Shown: positions 33,445 to 45,679, counted from the first letter of the stretch. The stretch is DNA of 64,000 nt from Bugula neritina (GCA_964035545.1 OZ037773.1:1-64000), one strand, 5' to 3'. Notes: generated from the sequence alone by a model not told the origin. Program-made: numbers and translations.

Positions 33445-36400
33445 ATGAATTTTCCCTGGATAACCATTTTCAAAGTATTGCTAGCATCTAGCTACACCCT
33501 TGGTGAGTTAATATTTCTAAAGCTAACATCTCCAGTGTTTGTTAGGTCCGGTTCTTACTTTTAAATGAATCGTTGTAATGACTGCTCCATTCCCTTCAGA
33601 TATGATTCTTATGCTCACACAACTGTGACTAATGAAATACCTTGTTTTAACTTGTAATGTTTGAAAAATTCTTATGTGGCTCTTGGCTCGTTTAGCAGTT
33701 ATTTTCTCATGCACCTACAGAGGCTCTCAATAAATGAAACAAATAGATTAAAGACGCAGTAAACAATCTACTTGGTTTAAAAAAGTCATTTCTGTTTTTG
33801 TTGCCTTTTCTTGCAGTAGATGATGTCATAGGTCATGCAGTATTCCCAGTTTAAATCTATTTATAGTATGTTTAAACCAATACGAAGGATTTAATTACTC
33901 ATCTCGATTGTCACTACATTAGTTTTGTGTTTTTTTATCAAAGTGTTTCATAAAAGTCCCAATGATTTGGACAAGGATTATCCTATCATTTTTACAAATG
34001 GAGTAATGATGAGCTAAACTGTTGAAACTACATATGTTTAGGTCAACCATCTACAGAGATAGACTACACTACTACAAGCTCACCAGACCTCTATAAAGAT
34101 GAGAAGATAACTTTCACATGTGAAGCATCTGGTTATACTGATCTGAGAATCTTACAGTTACGATATGAAGTTGATGGAGACAGTACAATCTACAGAAGTG
34201 GATGTATTCCAAATCCTGAGGATGACACAGTATGGGTGAGCTTCTCAATTCCAGAGATTAATACTGTCTCTGGAATAGAAGGACCAGGAGTCAGTGATGC
34301 AGACTGTAACTCAGTTGGTAAACCTGAAGGGTTCACTCTTCCTGTACAACTTACTGTAACTGATTCATCACTCAAAGGGAAGTTCTACTGCAGAGGGTTT
34401 GACGAAGGAGGAAGTGTGGGAGAAGTTCTCTCTTCAGAAGTTTCAATGGAAGTAAAAGGTGAACACTTCAAACTAATTTCTTTGGTCACTGATAGCTTTT
34501 ATATACCACTTTAGCAATTTCTAGTACAACTTCTCATAGTTTTTACCAACTTCCTGCTTCCTCCTCGTAGACAAATTCAACTGTTCCCAAGATTGGTATT
34601 GTTGGTATTAAAATAGTATGTTTGGTATGCATTATATGGATAGTGGATAGTATTTGTTTTATTTGGCCTTTGTTGGATGATTCTGTCCAATATCTCATGG
34701 GCAGATCTAATGATAAAATTCATCTTATCCCATGATGATGGTGGTTAGTTAAATCAAAATAGTATATTTGCTATCCTTGTTTGGTAGAGGACAAATTTTA
34801 GTTTATTATACCTTTGTTGGAGATTTTCTGTTCAGGATCACATAAGGATATCTGGTTCACATGTAGTTTTAGATAACTGTTATCATAGGCAGACTTGGAA
34901 ATTTGCAGTGTTGCTGTTTAAATTTACTTTTTCTATTGACACAATTTACCCAGAATACAGCACATGGCCTTTACTGCAGTCCTAACCTAATTTACAATAC
35001 ATCAATGCACCTGTATTTGAAAATTTATATTGTGCACTCTTTCATTCTACAGTTGCACCAACTGGCATATCACTTAATAAACCAGCAACTATTATAGAAG
35101 GGGAAGAATTTACCTTTGATTGTAACTCTACAGGAGCAGATCCTGTGTCAGTCTATGAATACAGTAAGTATATACATGTCTAAATGTTATGCAACAAGCT
35201 TTCCCAGGCTTTCTATCTAAGAAACTAGAGACAAATTAATTTTTTTGATTTAATCAACAACAAACTAGGTTTTAGTTTAGCTAATTATTTTATACAAGTG
35301 ATGTAATATACAGTGCTCCCTCCATATCTCAGAGCTCTCCATTCCTAACAAAGTAACATAGGACATGAGAAGAACTTGAATTCCTGTTTGTAACTTATAT
35401 ATATATGTGTGTATATAGAGACAAAATGTCGGTATTTAACTGTTCTGTGAGTTAACTCTGGTATTCTGCTATGTCACAGATAAGGGTATCAGACCAGTAG
35501 GTTTCGAGGGAGCACTGTATTCCTATTTAATTATTTAAAAATGTGAATGTTGTAAAACTCTGAGAATATTATCTAATGAGTTTTCAATAGTTTATAAATC
35601 AGTTTGCTATAATAGATTGAAATGTAAGAAGTTAGATGATTGGACAAAAAGTGTCTACAGTCTTTTTCAGTTTCAATTAAATAACCAATAATATTCATCA
35701 ACCACAAACTAACTCGCCTGTTATATCGTGAAATTTTTTATTAAAATTAAGCTGGAACTAATTTTTTCTTGCTGAAAGAAGGTTTAAGGCTGATTTAGCA
35801 ACTGTAACAAAAACATTTTTCTAATTTATTTTTGAAGTATTGCAGGAAAGTAGAAAATGTGCACAGATAAGTCCTGAGCAAATTTACCATAGAAGTGTCC
35901 TTGTAGGCTGTATTTATACTTTTTACTTCTTCTCTGGTAGTTTTCTTGCCATGACACACTTCACTTACACAGTATTAAAATATTGTTATATATGTTACTT
36001 TTCATTTGCATTCTGTTTTATAATGAATTTTGTTCGAGTATGTGCTGAAATGATTTAGGATTTCTGATTGCATGAAAATCAAATTTTCAGTCGCCCTTAC
36101 CTTTACCTTTACCATCCAACCTTAAAACAGTATTTAAATGAAAACTAACACATTACTATAAGAATCTTTCAGTACTGCATCGGTGAAGTGTGCAGGGAGT
36201 CTTTAAAGAATTAGTATACATGGACATGTTTTATTTATTAGAGGTAAATGGTAACACAGTGGATGGAAAATATACTCCTACTGAGGCAGACAGAGCTGGA
36301 CTAACTTTATCCTGTACAGATACAAAACATTCTAAGTGGAAGGGAGGGAATACTGAACAAACTGTTGCCATCACACCACAGTGTAAGTAAGCACCATCAG

Positions 36401-37337
36401 TATTTTTCTTGTTATACCTACTCTTTGAATGTGAAATTTCTAGTTGACATGTAAGGTGCTAGACCAGGGGTGTCCAACCTTTCAATGGGAGTGCCTCTGA
36501 AGGGGAATATTCCAGTGGCAAGACCCATATTTTGAACTTTAGTTTGAACTGGGTATCGCAGCGTCAGTTAATTTTATATATTTTATTCTAAAGTCTTATT
36601 TATCAATACAAAGTAAAGTCCCAATACTTACTGCATACTACACTTTGGAGCATTTATATAAATAATACATTTAAAAGGTGGTTTTTCTCTCAAATTAATA
36701 TATGTGTGAAAAATAGTTTTATTTGTTATGCCTTTGAGAGCCACATAAATGTAGGCTGGGGGCCACATCCGGTCCTTGGGCCTCCTGTTAGACAGCCCTG
36801 TGCTATGAATTTTATTTTTGTAGACTTGGATAGAAAGGCTGATGCTCCAGATCCAATTGTGAAAGAATTTAACCCTGGACATTCTGATGTTAGATTAGAT
36901 TGTAGCCAACATGTGAATGCCAACCCACCACCCTCTACGTTCACTTGGACATATAATGGAGTTGTGACAGATGAATCATCCAATGAGCTGACCCTTATTC
37001 CTCGGACAAACGGTGTATCAGAAACAGCTGAATGTACAGCTGAAAATGGCTTATGTAAGAATTAGCACTCATATAAATGAATGAGAATTGTAAATGTTTT
37101 TTCTAATTTGTGGTTGTTTCTAAAGTTAAAACTTATTTTTTTCTTGAAAGTTTCTTTAAATCTGTTTCAGCAAAGACAGTGACTATCAAATGGAACATAA
37201 TGTGGGAGGATACTGCCACAATACCCCTTACAACCCCCATTACAACTGCTGTGAACAAGGGAGGTCTGATAGGTGGCATACTTTCTACTTTCATTGCAGT
37301 GATAGTTGCAGTAGTAGTCTCAGGAGTGATTAGATAA
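33445..37337 (+). CDS. Type I membrane protein with signal peptide and three Ig-like domains
   Basis: Six coding exons: 33445-33502, 34042-34458, 35053-35163, 36242-36382, 36824-37054 and 37171-37337, total 1125 nt, 374 residues. All junctions are GT-AG and all introns are phase 1, as usual for extracellular Ig genes. Exon 1 encodes a signal peptide (MNFPWITIFKVLLASSYTL). Exon 2 gives one Ig-like domain (FTCEASG to FYCRG, with extra Cys). Exons 3-4 give a second (FTFDCNS to LTLSCTD), and exon 5 a third (VRLDCSQ, FTWTYNG, AECTAENG). Exon 6 has a Thr-rich stalk and a membrane segment (GGLIGGILSTFIAVIVAVVV) and ends almost at once, so there is no cytoplasmic signalling tail. Likely a cell-surface adhesion or recognition protein. 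AATAAA occurs at 37377; a CAG acceptor at about 38890 and AATAAA near 39238 could belong to an alternative 3' exon. Confidence 0.8.
36465..36800. mobile_element. hAT-type MITE in intron 4 of the Ig gene
   Basis: It starts CAGGGGTGTCCAACCT and ends CTGTTAGACAGCCCTG, imperfect inverted ends typical of hAT-derived elements. Flanks are TGCTAGAC and TGCTATGA, consistent with an eroded 8-bp target duplication. 336 bases, no coding. It ends 23 bases before exon 5, so it abuts the splice acceptor region. Confidence 0.7.
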
Positions 37338-39590
37338 TCAAAAGGTATGATTTTGTTATCTATTGCTAGAATTATAATAAATTATTATAAAATGTAATCG
37401 GTACTAAGAAACCGAGTCATACATTGCATAAAAAGTAGTTGCAGCAAATACAAACTGCCACTGTGTAAAAAAAAGGGCGTGGAGTTGCTAAATGGCAATT
37501 GTGACTGGATACCTTTCTCAGTATCACCAGCAGTATTTGCTGGGATTAGTAGCAGCAAATAGTTACTTATCACTCTTTGTATAGGCTGATCCACCAGAAA
37601 ATCTATAATAAATATTAACACAAAAACTGACATATTGTAGTAAATTTATGCTATTCACTAATTATGCAGGTATATAAGATTAAAGCTGAAAACTGCCAAC
37701 ATAGAGTATTGATAGCCTTTATTTAGTAAGAATTATACATGAGTTAAATACAGTACACAAGTGTGTAGAATTACATAACTTGACAAATAAGAAGCATGCA
37801 ACCTAACTATTCAAGCGTTACTATTCAACTGCTGATGCATGCTGCTTATGATCTCACATTATTAGCTCCACCCCAAAGCATTAGCTGCAGCTACTGATGC
37901 AGGTTGCTAATGATTGTATGATCATTAGCTCCATTCTAATTGGTTGATCCCATTCATTTTTCACAGAAGTAGCGTAACAATGTAGGCAGTACTAGGCCGA
38001 GTGTAGCTTAGCGTATCCAAGACATGAGAGCAGTGGAGTAATTATAAGAGTTGCCCTTCCGATATACCATAAATCACCACAATATATAACACCTCAGCAA
38101 CAATAGAAGGATGACGAACTGTAGAAAACAAACAATATTCAATTGCCTACCATCATAGATTATCTACTTGGCTTATACTGTTCAACTAGCCTGCCTTTGA
38201 GTTTTGAGTAATATCTATACCACAGCAATTGGGCAAATGTGATTGGTCACTTGAGTTTCACTCATTTCGATCAAGTGGCATAATTTTAAGATTGGAAAAT
38301 CTTATTAGTGTGGCCTTAATCCAACCTATTTTGTCCCATTCAGTTTCGGATTGTCAAGATTTTATTGTCTCTTTGATCTCATTTCAGTATCCTGATTATT
38401 AATATCTACTGAACTTCTTTATAAGTATTCCTCCACTTTTGACAGCAACTTTTCAGTTCAGTCACTTCTATTTTTATGTGCAATGTTTGTATTTGATTTG
38501 AAATTAAACTAATTGATAATACAGTCAAATTTTTTACTCAAACTATCATGATCTTTAGTTGATTAAATTTGCTTTTATCAACTTTTTAACAGTATTGTTT
38601 TCACTGGTCCAGCTGGCTCCATTCAAATGTAACCATGTAACATTAGGCTTCAAACTTTTCAACCAGCTCAACTCTACACTGCGTTTTCATGACTGCTCAT
38701 TAAGTGAATGAATGCCCTTACAGATTATTTATGGTTTGCATTAACTTATAGTTGGAGTTTTATTCAATGCAACTATTTCTCTTGGCCAATTTTTTTATGG
38801 AGCCTGTGCACAAAATTTATTATTAAGCAATTGTTTCTGATTGGTCTGTGTGTTACATTAGTTTAAAATAACATTATTGTCATTTGCAGAAAACAAACTC
38901 CAAAATAATGAGAATACAGGAGACCCCAAAAGAACGAGATGAGACTTTCACTGTCTTTTTGCAGATACATTAGCTGTTGATAAAATCTCACTCATTTTCA
39001 CTGAAGAAACAAAATAGATATTGGGTGTGTTGACGTTCTCTCCCCTAACTGCCAAATTTCTCTGTACTATGAAATGCATTTGGAATTTGAAGTTTTTACT
39101 CTGTAGATTATTTCACTATTGAAACTATTTGTTTTTTATGATTGTGATTTGCTTCATGTTTTTTTCCTTGTTTCATTGCATGTATTGTTCAAAATGACCA
39201 CAATATCATTTTACACCCTGTACCAAAATAATGATCAATAAATTGTTAACAGTTTTATGCATACCTTGATGCAGATACTTTTATTTGAAACTCATGAAAC
39301 GTACCTCCCAAATTTAAAGTTGAAATCATACAATTGATCAGTGAAATCCATGTTGAACAAGGTTTCCAACAATATCTAAGGAATGCTTTGCAGTGTCGAA
39401 CAAAAATTTAAAAATATATAATATAAAAATATAAATAAATTTTGTAATTTATTTTGAATAACTGAATTAGTTTTGAATCAATTTAAATTAAACTTCTAAT
39501 TTAGTCAGATTGGTCAGTTAAAATGAAGCGAAGTTATTTATTGGCTTTTAGTTTCAGAATTTCTATATGATTTGCAGTTGATAATTAAAG
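37338..39590. other. Ig gene 3' flank and intergenic sequence
   Basis: Besides the possible 3' exon and poly(A) signal near 38890-39240, I see no coding region. A patch at 37740-38040 has several TGCATGC and ATTAGCTCC motifs repeated within 200 bases (GATGCATGCTGCT, TTAGCTCCACC, TTAGCTCCATT) but no clear element ends. Confidence 0.5.
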
Positions 39591-39594
39591 ATAA

Positions 39595-39840
39595 GAGTTA
39601 TCTTTGCTCGACAAATATTATGGTTTGGAAATCATGTAGTAATGTGTATGTGTGGATCTACGTGTATTGTGTAATGGTTAGCACTCAGGTTAATATTCTG
39701 TGAGACAAATTTGGGATTTGCTCCCCCAGAAGAATTGAAATTATAATATAGATATGTTTGTATAATATGTATATCTATTTGATGATAATAACAAAGCAAG
39801 CAAAAATCACAATAACAAAATACTACAAGAATGAACCAAA
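39595..39840 (+). repeat. tRNA-derived SINE (SINE-2), copy 1
   Basis: The plus strand has an A-box-like TAATGGTTAGCACTCAGG (39672-39689) and a B-box-like GGGATTTGCTCCC (39713-39725). A leader with GCTCGACAAATATTA precedes it. The same leader and head occur on the minus strand at 48440-48620. The head differs from SINE-1, so it is a second family. Confidence 0.6.
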
Positions 39841-39984
39841 CCAAAACAAAGATTATCCTAGCGATCCTTTGAAATCTTGCTGTGTTATACTAGCAAACAT
39901 AAATTGATAAGTCTGACAATTGGGGTAGAAAAGTTATACAAATTAAATATACGATGAGAATTGCAGTTAGAACATCAACATTAA

Positions 39985-40330
39985 AATATTTCTTCCAACA
40001 TAAATTTATGCAGCCTTGAAATAAATTCCTCAGTATAAATTTGTGCAGCTTTAGAGTTCAAATATTTTCTCAATCCAAATATTTCTCAATTATGAATTTG
40101 TGCAGCTTTAGAATTCAAATATTTTCTCAATCCAAATAGTAAATTTGTGCAGCTTTAGAATAAAATTTCTAATTCAAATATTTTTTTCAAGTAAACTTAT
40201 ACTGTTTCAAAATAAATCAAATCAACAATTTTCCTTCAAAAAATTTATGCTGCTAAAAAAAAATTAATAGATCAATTCAAACAAAATTCCCTCAAACAAG
40301 TTTGTGCTGCTTTTAAAAGAAAACAAATAC
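39985..40330. repeat. Tandem repeat with AAATTTGTGCAGCTTT core
   Basis: About six units of 45-60 bases, each containing AATTTGTGCAGCTTTAGA or a variant followed by TTCAAATATTT. A shorter version (about four units) is at 45690-45865 at the same relative position of the second copy of this segment. Confidence 0.7.
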
Positions 40331-41640
40331 ACTTGTTAGTTCAAATAATAAAAGAGGTTACGATATTCTTAAACATAAAGTTGTAACATTATAACTTACT
40401 GTAATCAATCTATATTATCAATATTTATATCAGTTAGTCAGCTTTTCCTGCCGTTCCTTCTAATACTTAATATATTTGTTACTGCTGCTATATTTCCTAT
40501 GCTCCAATTGTCTTTAGCTGCCTTTATCTTCTATAATATTTTCATTCTTCGTTTATCATTCATCCATACATCTTATTTTCAGAAATTCGGCTCCTTTTAT
40601 ACTAAATCTTCTTGGCAACTGTTCAGATTTTAAGGATACCGACAATAACTGGCCAATGAAAACCGGTTGAACTTGGTTAGGTATGTTGGCAGCTTTACAG
40701 CCAAGATAGGGATTGCCGAAAGAAGGATCTATTATTGCTGGCTCATCTTCTGTATATTGTAGGCTTATATCATCATTAATTGTATAGTAATTCTTAATCT
40801 AAAGAATAACATTTAAAACTTATAATGTGATAAAATGTATCAGCCAATGCTCACGTGTTGACCTTTGTAACGGGATGATCAATGTCAAATAATTTATTAA
40901 GCATTTAAAACATTATATCATCTATATGTTGATGTAAACAAATATTTACACATATACATATGTGTATCTCTATTTATGAACAGCATCTGTTATATGTTTC
41001 AGCTTTTTATTCATTCCCATTTGTTCATCAATTAGTGTTTTGCTTTAAGTCAATATTACAAATTTCAACACGTAATCATGGCATGTGGTGCTATCCTAAC
41101 ACACAATTACTTATCTAAAAGCCACATTACTAAATAATACTATTTGCATTATCTAAAGAAGCTATAAAACCATGTGTCATATATATTAATTAATGCATTA
41201 AGCAATTTCTATGCAAGACCAAATATCTAACTTACTCAAAACTTGTACATTTGAACTTTTAACTTCACTCAATTACTGGGCCTCATGCATCATATAACTT
41301 TTGAATGTACTTTATATTCTTTCTTGAATGTTGTAGATAAACTGTAGTTTACATACCGTGAGGGAGCAGATATAAGAATTTATAATTGCATCAACCTGTT
41401 GCAGCAGCCATCTTACTGGAAATCTCAAACAAACCTCAGCATCGCCAAAGCCATATTTTAGCGAGCTGACAGAATATCTCAGAGACATAACTTGTAAAGT
41501 ACAGAAGTAAGAATTAAACACAAAGGACAGTATATGTATAATTATGCCTTCCATCAAGGATATCGCTTTTTTAAAGAATTTTCTGAAAATAATGATACAT
41601 ATATTAACACTTCAGCTTAACAACTTATGACATAACTAAT
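40331..41640. repeat. Segmental duplication copy C1
   Basis: This stretch aligns by eye with 45880-47040 (copy C2), including the coding exons on the minus strand, their splice sites and intron sequence (for example GTTCATCAATTAGTGTTTT). C1 keeps open frames; C2 has a stop and indels. Together with the tandem repeat in front, the duplicated block is about 1.5 kb. Confidence 0.75.
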
Positions 41641-42905
41641 AGAAATTCTACTTCTAACTTCATTGAAAATATTCCCACAGTTCTGGCAAGCTTCATAGCA
41701 ATGAGGCTATTTGATATTTCTATTATTTACATTAGCAAACAATTTTCAGTCTTAATGTAGGTCTTAATGAAGATGCAACTGCCTTAACATTTCCGATCTC
41801 ATAAAATAAGCATTTTCTCCATCTTGATGTCGGTCCTTATAAGGATGCAAACCTCCTAATAAGGGTGCAACCGTTTTATCGTTTCCTTTTCCGTCAATAA
41901 AATAAATGTTTGCTACGTAGAAAACTATTTCTATATACCTGGTAAATTATTTTGCAAAGCCATGCTGGAGTCTACCCTAGTAAATTATTTTTGCAAAGCC
42001 ATGATACAGTTTGAGTTTCTTCCCCACTGCTTTACTAAAACGTTTGAGCTATGCACATATATTTAAACCATTAGTTCCAATCATAATCACTATTAGCATA
42101 TCATTCTGTAAATACATCAAGTTGCTGTGCAGTATCTACTCTGCAAAAATATAAAGTACTGTGTATTCTCTGATCTGACAGCAGATTTGAGAGATGTTCC
42201 AAACAATATAGCATACTGAAAATTAGCAAAGATCACAACAACTAAAATTGCTGTCATTAAAATAATAATAATAATTAATTTGTACAAATATATAAACAGA
42301 TTAATACAGTTGATAGAAGTTATTGCAGTAAGTGTGTTTGGTACTAATATATATATATAGTTCACAAAACTGTTGTTGAGCTTTTTATCAAAATAAAACT
42401 AAATTATTTATACAGAACAATCAATCCAAGAAAGAATAAAAAAGTTTATCAAAAACCCAACAAACAGTAACAGGAAACAAAACAAAAAGTAGTTGTATAA
42501 TTGAAGATGAAAAAAAATCCAACTAAGTTATACATTGCATGCAGATAAACTAGTTTATTAAAAAAATGTAGTGAGGTTATAAAATTTTTCAAACCCACCC
42601 ACCCCTCACTGGGGTTGGAACCTGAGAACCCCATTTCTCAAGCAAGTGCTAACCAGTACACCACATGTATGACTGGGTAGTCTCATCACCGTACATGCAT
42701 ATGTATATACACATACACAGAATGATTCAAGCGTAAATCTCTTTGAAATGGCAATAATTTTATGCATCCATCTCACTAAAAGTATGAAGTTGATGATTAT
42801 CTCCTCACATTTCAATGATATTTTAGTTGCAGGCTACTGTTTGACTGCAAACTATTCTTGAATAAACTTACCTGCAGTAATCAGCCTCTGCACTTCTTCA
42901 TGCAT
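40556..42905 (-). CDS. Unrecognised gene, three-exon model (C-terminal part)
   Basis: Minus-strand exons 42905-42872, 41490-41417 and 40798-40556 join in frame (34+74+243 nt, 116 codons) with GT-AG junctions of matching phase (1, then 0). Exon 2 encodes SSLKYGFGDAEVCLRFP; its copy at 46950-46877 differs by at least five silent and only a few amino-acid changes, which argues for real coding. Exon 3 contains TEDEPAIIDPSFGNPYLGC. Exon 1 is the weakest: the ATG at 42905 is inside a frame open from a stop about 50 bases upstream and ends with a GTAAGT donor. No known domain recognised. Introns hold an R repeat with SINE-1. More upstream exons are possible. Confidence 0.45.
41940..42299. repeat. 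Dispersed repeat family R, copy 3 (partial)
   Basis: 41940-42035 matches 19555-19580 plus 19862-19925, that is the site without the solo LTR. 42055-42185 matches 19945-20095. The order of blocks relative to SINE-1 is reversed compared with copy 1 (here SINE-1 follows, there it precedes), as if the two were windows on a tandem unit. Confidence 0.7.
42300..42665 (-). repeat. tRNA-derived SINE (SINE-1), copy 2
   Basis: Body and head match 19205-19560: CAGTAAGTGTGTTTGGTACT at the far end, B-box complement GGGGTTGGAACC at 42611-42622 and A-box complement GCAAGTGCTAACCA at 42642-42655. It lies in an intron of the minus-strand gene model. Confidence 0.65.
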
Positions 42906-42929
42906 AACAGCTTGAACTTCTGCTTCTTT

Positions 42930-43388
42930 CCATTTCTTGAACCTCGATTAAAGGTTTTTTTTGCTAACCAACAATGCTACTAAAAACACCCACAATACCT
43001 TTACAGACGACTACTTCTTGTACGAATAAAAAACTCAATGCTTGTTGCCTGTACTCAAAATAAAACTTTGAACTCTATTATTCAAGAAAAAAAATAAAAA
43101 ACCTTAACAAATTTATTCAATGAAATCCATAATCCTGCTAAATTAACAATTGTTTTTGCCAGAGACAGATATTGTAATGGTTAGAAGAAGTATACCTTCC
43201 AGTACCTCCTGCTAAACATGACTATAGATTATGGTGAAGCTACCGTCAAGGACGACAAATTTGCAAACCCTTGCTGCATGTCTATGCGGTGCCCTATTAG
43301 TAACTATGGATGACACCGCCGGAATCTGCGTCATCCAATCGGGATCCATTCTGTGTATATAAGCAATACCTTCCATCGCCCACAGCAG
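42930..43388. other. Unassigned, with a promoter-like patch
   Basis: 43255-43375 is less AT-rich and has a CATCCAATCGG box and TGTGTATATAAGC, like a CCAAT box and TATA box. It might be a promoter or the edge of an unrecognised LTR. Nothing else recognised. Confidence 0.35.
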
Positions 43389-43515
43389 TCTCTATATCCA
43401 CTCCTTCTATATACTCTATACACCCCTTCCATACACACTCTCTCTTGATATATATAGAGAGAAAAAGTGTATGGAAAGAGTGTATAGAGTATATAGAAGG
43501 AGAGGATATAGAGAG
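43389..43515. repeat. Long inverted repeat (hairpin)
   Basis: Arms of about 55-60 bases meet near 43452. The left arm reads TCTCTATATCCACTCCTTCT and continues TATATACTCTATACAC, then TTCCATACAC; the right arm is its reverse complement with few mismatches. A third partial copy (GTGTATGGAAG) follows near 43553. Transcribed, it would form a long near-perfect stem. Confidence 0.8.
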
Positions 43516-43730
43516 CAGGAGATGAGTGGATAGAGAGTGTGTGTAAGGGGAGAGTGTATGGAAGAATACAGAGTAAATGTTCAACCGGGAATTCAGGACA
43601 TATTGTAGTGGATTTTGGGCTATCTATATTATTATTTCCCTGTCGTACAGTTATATTCACACATTGTCAATGGCTATGTAATTAACCCGCTATGGTTAGT
43701 AGTTAGTGGGTAGTTATCATTCGTAACCCT

Positions 43731-43806
43731 CTAATGTCACGTAGGTAGTTTACTAATGTCACGTAGGTAGTTTACTAATGTCACATAGATAGTTTGCTAA
43801 TGTCAC
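43731..43806. repeat. 22-bp tandem repeat, 3.5 copies
   Basis: CTAATGTCACGTAGGTAGTT plus TA is repeated at 43731, 43753 and 43775, the third with three changes, followed by a partial unit. Each unit carries TCACGT or TCACAT. Confidence 0.85.
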
Positions 43807-44319
43807 CCCATCGGCAATGGAACACTGCTGGCAGCTATGACCATGGACTGTACTGTAATGGGTATGAATGATCATTATAATAGGCTGCTAGTACTAGTAG
43901 TTAATATCCAGCTTGACTGATAACTATTATTAGAGAGTGCGTATGCTGTCTGTTAGCTACGTACTAGGAATCACTATGCTTGCCTAGCTTGACTGCATCA
44001 CCATCGTCAGAGAGAACGTATATTGTTCCGTACTAGTTACGCTATGGCTATTTACTTAGCTGGACTCACTCATCAATACATCAGTTAACTATATGATAAC
44101 ATTTCTTTGTGCCGTACAGCACCCTGTGAAATGCAGCACTCCCCGCGGACCGCCGGAACCTATGGACCAATCACCATCAAGCCAGCTGTGGCTGTAATGA
44201 CTAATGCTTGTAGTCATCTGGGCGAGTTTGGGGATTTTCCATCATCAAGCGACAGCTATGCATCAGCTTACCCGGATGAATCTAGAACGTTTCAAGCTTC
44301 CGTTTAGATGAGCATGTGG

Positions 44320-44570
44320 ATGGACGATGATTGGCTGGCTGACCCCGCAGTGTTATTCATAAGCTTAGGCTTATTGGTCAGCCTGTAAATGGGCGCATCT
44401 CAGTATATAAGGTGACCACGCCAGCCCAGCGAGTCAGAGGGTAGTTAGTTACTGTTGTGTTCTTAGATTGTGTACTGTTATTTTGCTACTTGTAATTATG
44501 CTTTTGTTTGGATAATAATAAAGGAAGTAGGTTTGGTCTCTATAATAGACCAACCTACGATTATGCCTAC
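44320..44570 (+). promoter_or_regulatory. Promoter or solo-LTR-like segment
   Basis: A CCAAT-type motif (GATTGGCTGGCTGAC, and TTATTGGTCAGCC) is followed by CAGTATATAAGGTGACC near 44402 and, 110 bases on, AATAATAAAGG, a likely poly(A) signal. This order within 250 bases is typical of a retrotransposon LTR. Upstream 44100-44310 is also less AT-rich than its surroundings. No partner copy is in the window, so ends are not defined. Confidence 0.35.
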
Positions 44571-45679
44571 TTACAGAATACTCTCGCATCTTTCTTCCGA
44601 ATAATAACATTAAATTACGTGATTGCATTGGTTCTTCTCAATAACCCACAAAGTAGAATTTACATACTCCGAAATTCCACAACAATATAGTATAGCCATA
44701 CAGACACCATGTTATAAAAGTTCTATAATTAATGCATTAAATAACACTAAAATTATTCAAAGGTACAAATTACAATTTTTAATGGAAACTAAATTTAGGT
44801 TGTATTATACTGATATACCATAATTTATGAAAACGTGCTATAACAATTATAATCTCTACAATGTCGATTATCTGTGAGATTTCTTAGTGACTTTTTATGA
44901 GTAGTTTGTTTTTGCTTATTGCAACCCAATGGCAAGTTAAAACTTTCTAGTAGGTAGTATTGCAAATATTTTTCCTTTGCGCATTTGTCACATGTGCATC
45001 AGTCTCTAATAGTGAAGACAACTCTAAATTGTTTTGTTGCTCTTGTAAACATGAGAATTGTTTACCGAATGAAATAGCTTGTCATTTCTCTCTACTTTGA
45101 AAACCCCAGGGTCTCCTGCTAACTGCAGTGTGATATATTTCTTTCAACTCTGTAGTTTATATTGCTTTACAGCTTATCTGGTACTTAGTAACGTCAGTCA
45201 GCATTTGGAACCTCTGCTTTTCAGTATTTATGCCTACTTGGCAAGCAATTTTACCATCTTTTAAACTATTTTAATCTGTTAATCACATTATTTTATTGTA
45301 ATTTATATAGTTGTATGCCAATACTATTGTTATAGAGAAATTACAGAAAAGCAAGATAAGACTTGAAGTCATCTTCTCTCTGAGCCAAGAGGTCATTTAG
45401 ATTAATATGGTAAGCACTTTAGCCAATTGACTTACAGAAATGAGATGACATTTTAAAACAAATTTTCAAAACTAGATTAATTTTTACACGTTGTAGTCAT
45501 ATAAACTTAGGTTACTTCTTGCTATAATAGATTGAAGAGAAAATATTTACTTTAGTAAATCTGTGTTATTAGCTTTACCCCTAGTTTGCTATCAGTTTAT
45601 CTACCTACCTCCATTTACACATGAGCACATAAAACTGCATCTTCAGCTGTTTTAAGACTGACTTGTGGTTACACACAGA
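44571..45679. other. Intergenic, no gene recognised
   Basis: AT-rich; small ORFs of 60-66 codons only. No shared repeat with the rest of the window was noticed. Confidence 0.5.

Noticed and set aside
43297-43660. Overlapping ORFs of 71-109 codons on both strands
   Set aside because: They read through the long inverted repeat, so both strands give similar Tyr/Ser/His-rich peptides; no gene evidence.
43600-43680. TGTAGTGGATTTTGG as a further LTR start
   Set aside because: It resembles the TGTAGTGG starts of other LTRs here, but no matching end, polypurine tract, target duplication or second copy was found.
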